From Erpobdella octoculata (lineage: Eukaryota; Annelida; Clitellata; Hirudinida; Erpobdellidae), in the NCBI GenBank assembly GCA_963978895.1, contig OZ022241.1, positions 6,652,995-6,716,994 on the forward strand: a stretch of 64,000 nt of DNA, written 5' to 3'. The notes under the pieces were generated by a model, which saw only the letters and a list, made by a program, of their open reading frames with translations, was not told the origin of the DNA and did not search any database. Within the stretch, counting starts at the first letter, position 1; every line of letters starts with the position of its first letter. A program made the position numbers and the translations under genes. Shown in pieces: positions 63,591 through 64,000 of this stretch.

Positions 63591-64000
63591 AATCGTAATG
63601 ATTATGACGATGGTGAAGATGCTCAGACATATAATGATGATGATGTTTCGCTTGATCTCCTTTCTTTGCATTCCACAGTAACACGAATGACCCCTTCTTT
63701 TCTCGAAAATGAATGAAAAGTGACATTGAGTTCCATTGACGCTGTCTAGTGGCCGACAAGGTCAGTTCACGGACCTAAAAAGGTTGACCGCTTTATAGGG
63801 AGTACACGTGTGGTAATGGTCAACGTTTTCATGTAAATTGGTCTTTTCTCGGTTGGTTACCTTCAAAGCGTTCAATGACACTTGAGCATTCGTTTGCTCT
63901 TCGTTGCAAGACCACGCAACGTCTTAAACCTTTGTAGACATTCAATTTATTTATGTTAGGTTTCATTCTCTCTAGAATAATCGATAAACGCGTGTGTGTC
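63591..64000. other. Window end; nothing recognised
   Basis: Mixed-composition sequence without ORF or repeat. Confidence 0.5.

Overview
The window is AT-rich nuclear DNA of an animal, most likely an invertebrate. Genes are split by phase-conserved spliceosomal introns, core promoters carry TATA boxes, 3' ends carry AATAAA signals, and the transposon load is heavy and varied. The cathepsin L sequences have an arthropod-like look, but nothing here fixes the phylum or species.

1-20 kb: a tandem array of three cathepsin L-type cysteine protease genes on the + strand. The first is cut by the window edge (last three exons only). The second (8609-13668) and third (16707-19882) are complete eight-exon genes with identical intron positions and phases. 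Their introns have filled with mobile DNA: non-autonomous Helitrons, a SINE relic and copia-like LTR debris. Between them lie decayed LINE, hAT, SINE and MITE copies.

20-31 kb and 42-53 kb: five genes for small-to-medium secreted Gly/Ser-rich proteins, all on the + strand (20431, 25229, 28668, 42942, 51298). Each has a first exon encoding only a signal peptide, a phase-1 intron directly after it, a repetitive Gly/Ser-rich mature part, and a TATA box 81-84 bp upstream of the ATG. They look like a co-regulated structural-protein family (silk, cement or cuticle-like material; the function is inference). One has a triplicated 323-bp terminal exon block. Another is visible only after splicing.

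31-42 kb and 45-57 kb: transposon-rich DNA. Two non-autonomous Helitron families dominate, with TC...CTAG ends, a 3' hairpin and A^T target sites. Family A (about 1.6 kb, about 160-bp internal tandem repeats) has seven copies, several sitting inside TA or TACA/TATG microsatellites. Family B has an 18-bp minisatellite core. Also present are a Jockey-like LINE, a Mutator-like element with long inverted repeats, a foldback element and tRNA-derived SINEs. In this region sits an intact intronless ORF for a Tudor-domain protein (35504-36460), with two broken partial copies at 48-50 kb and 53.5 kb.

57.2-64 kb: no gene recognised. It is mostly simple repeats (GT, GA, a 9-bp minisatellite, GAT/GAC) and one SINE. 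That SINE belongs to the same family as copies further left, so the segment belongs to the same genome.
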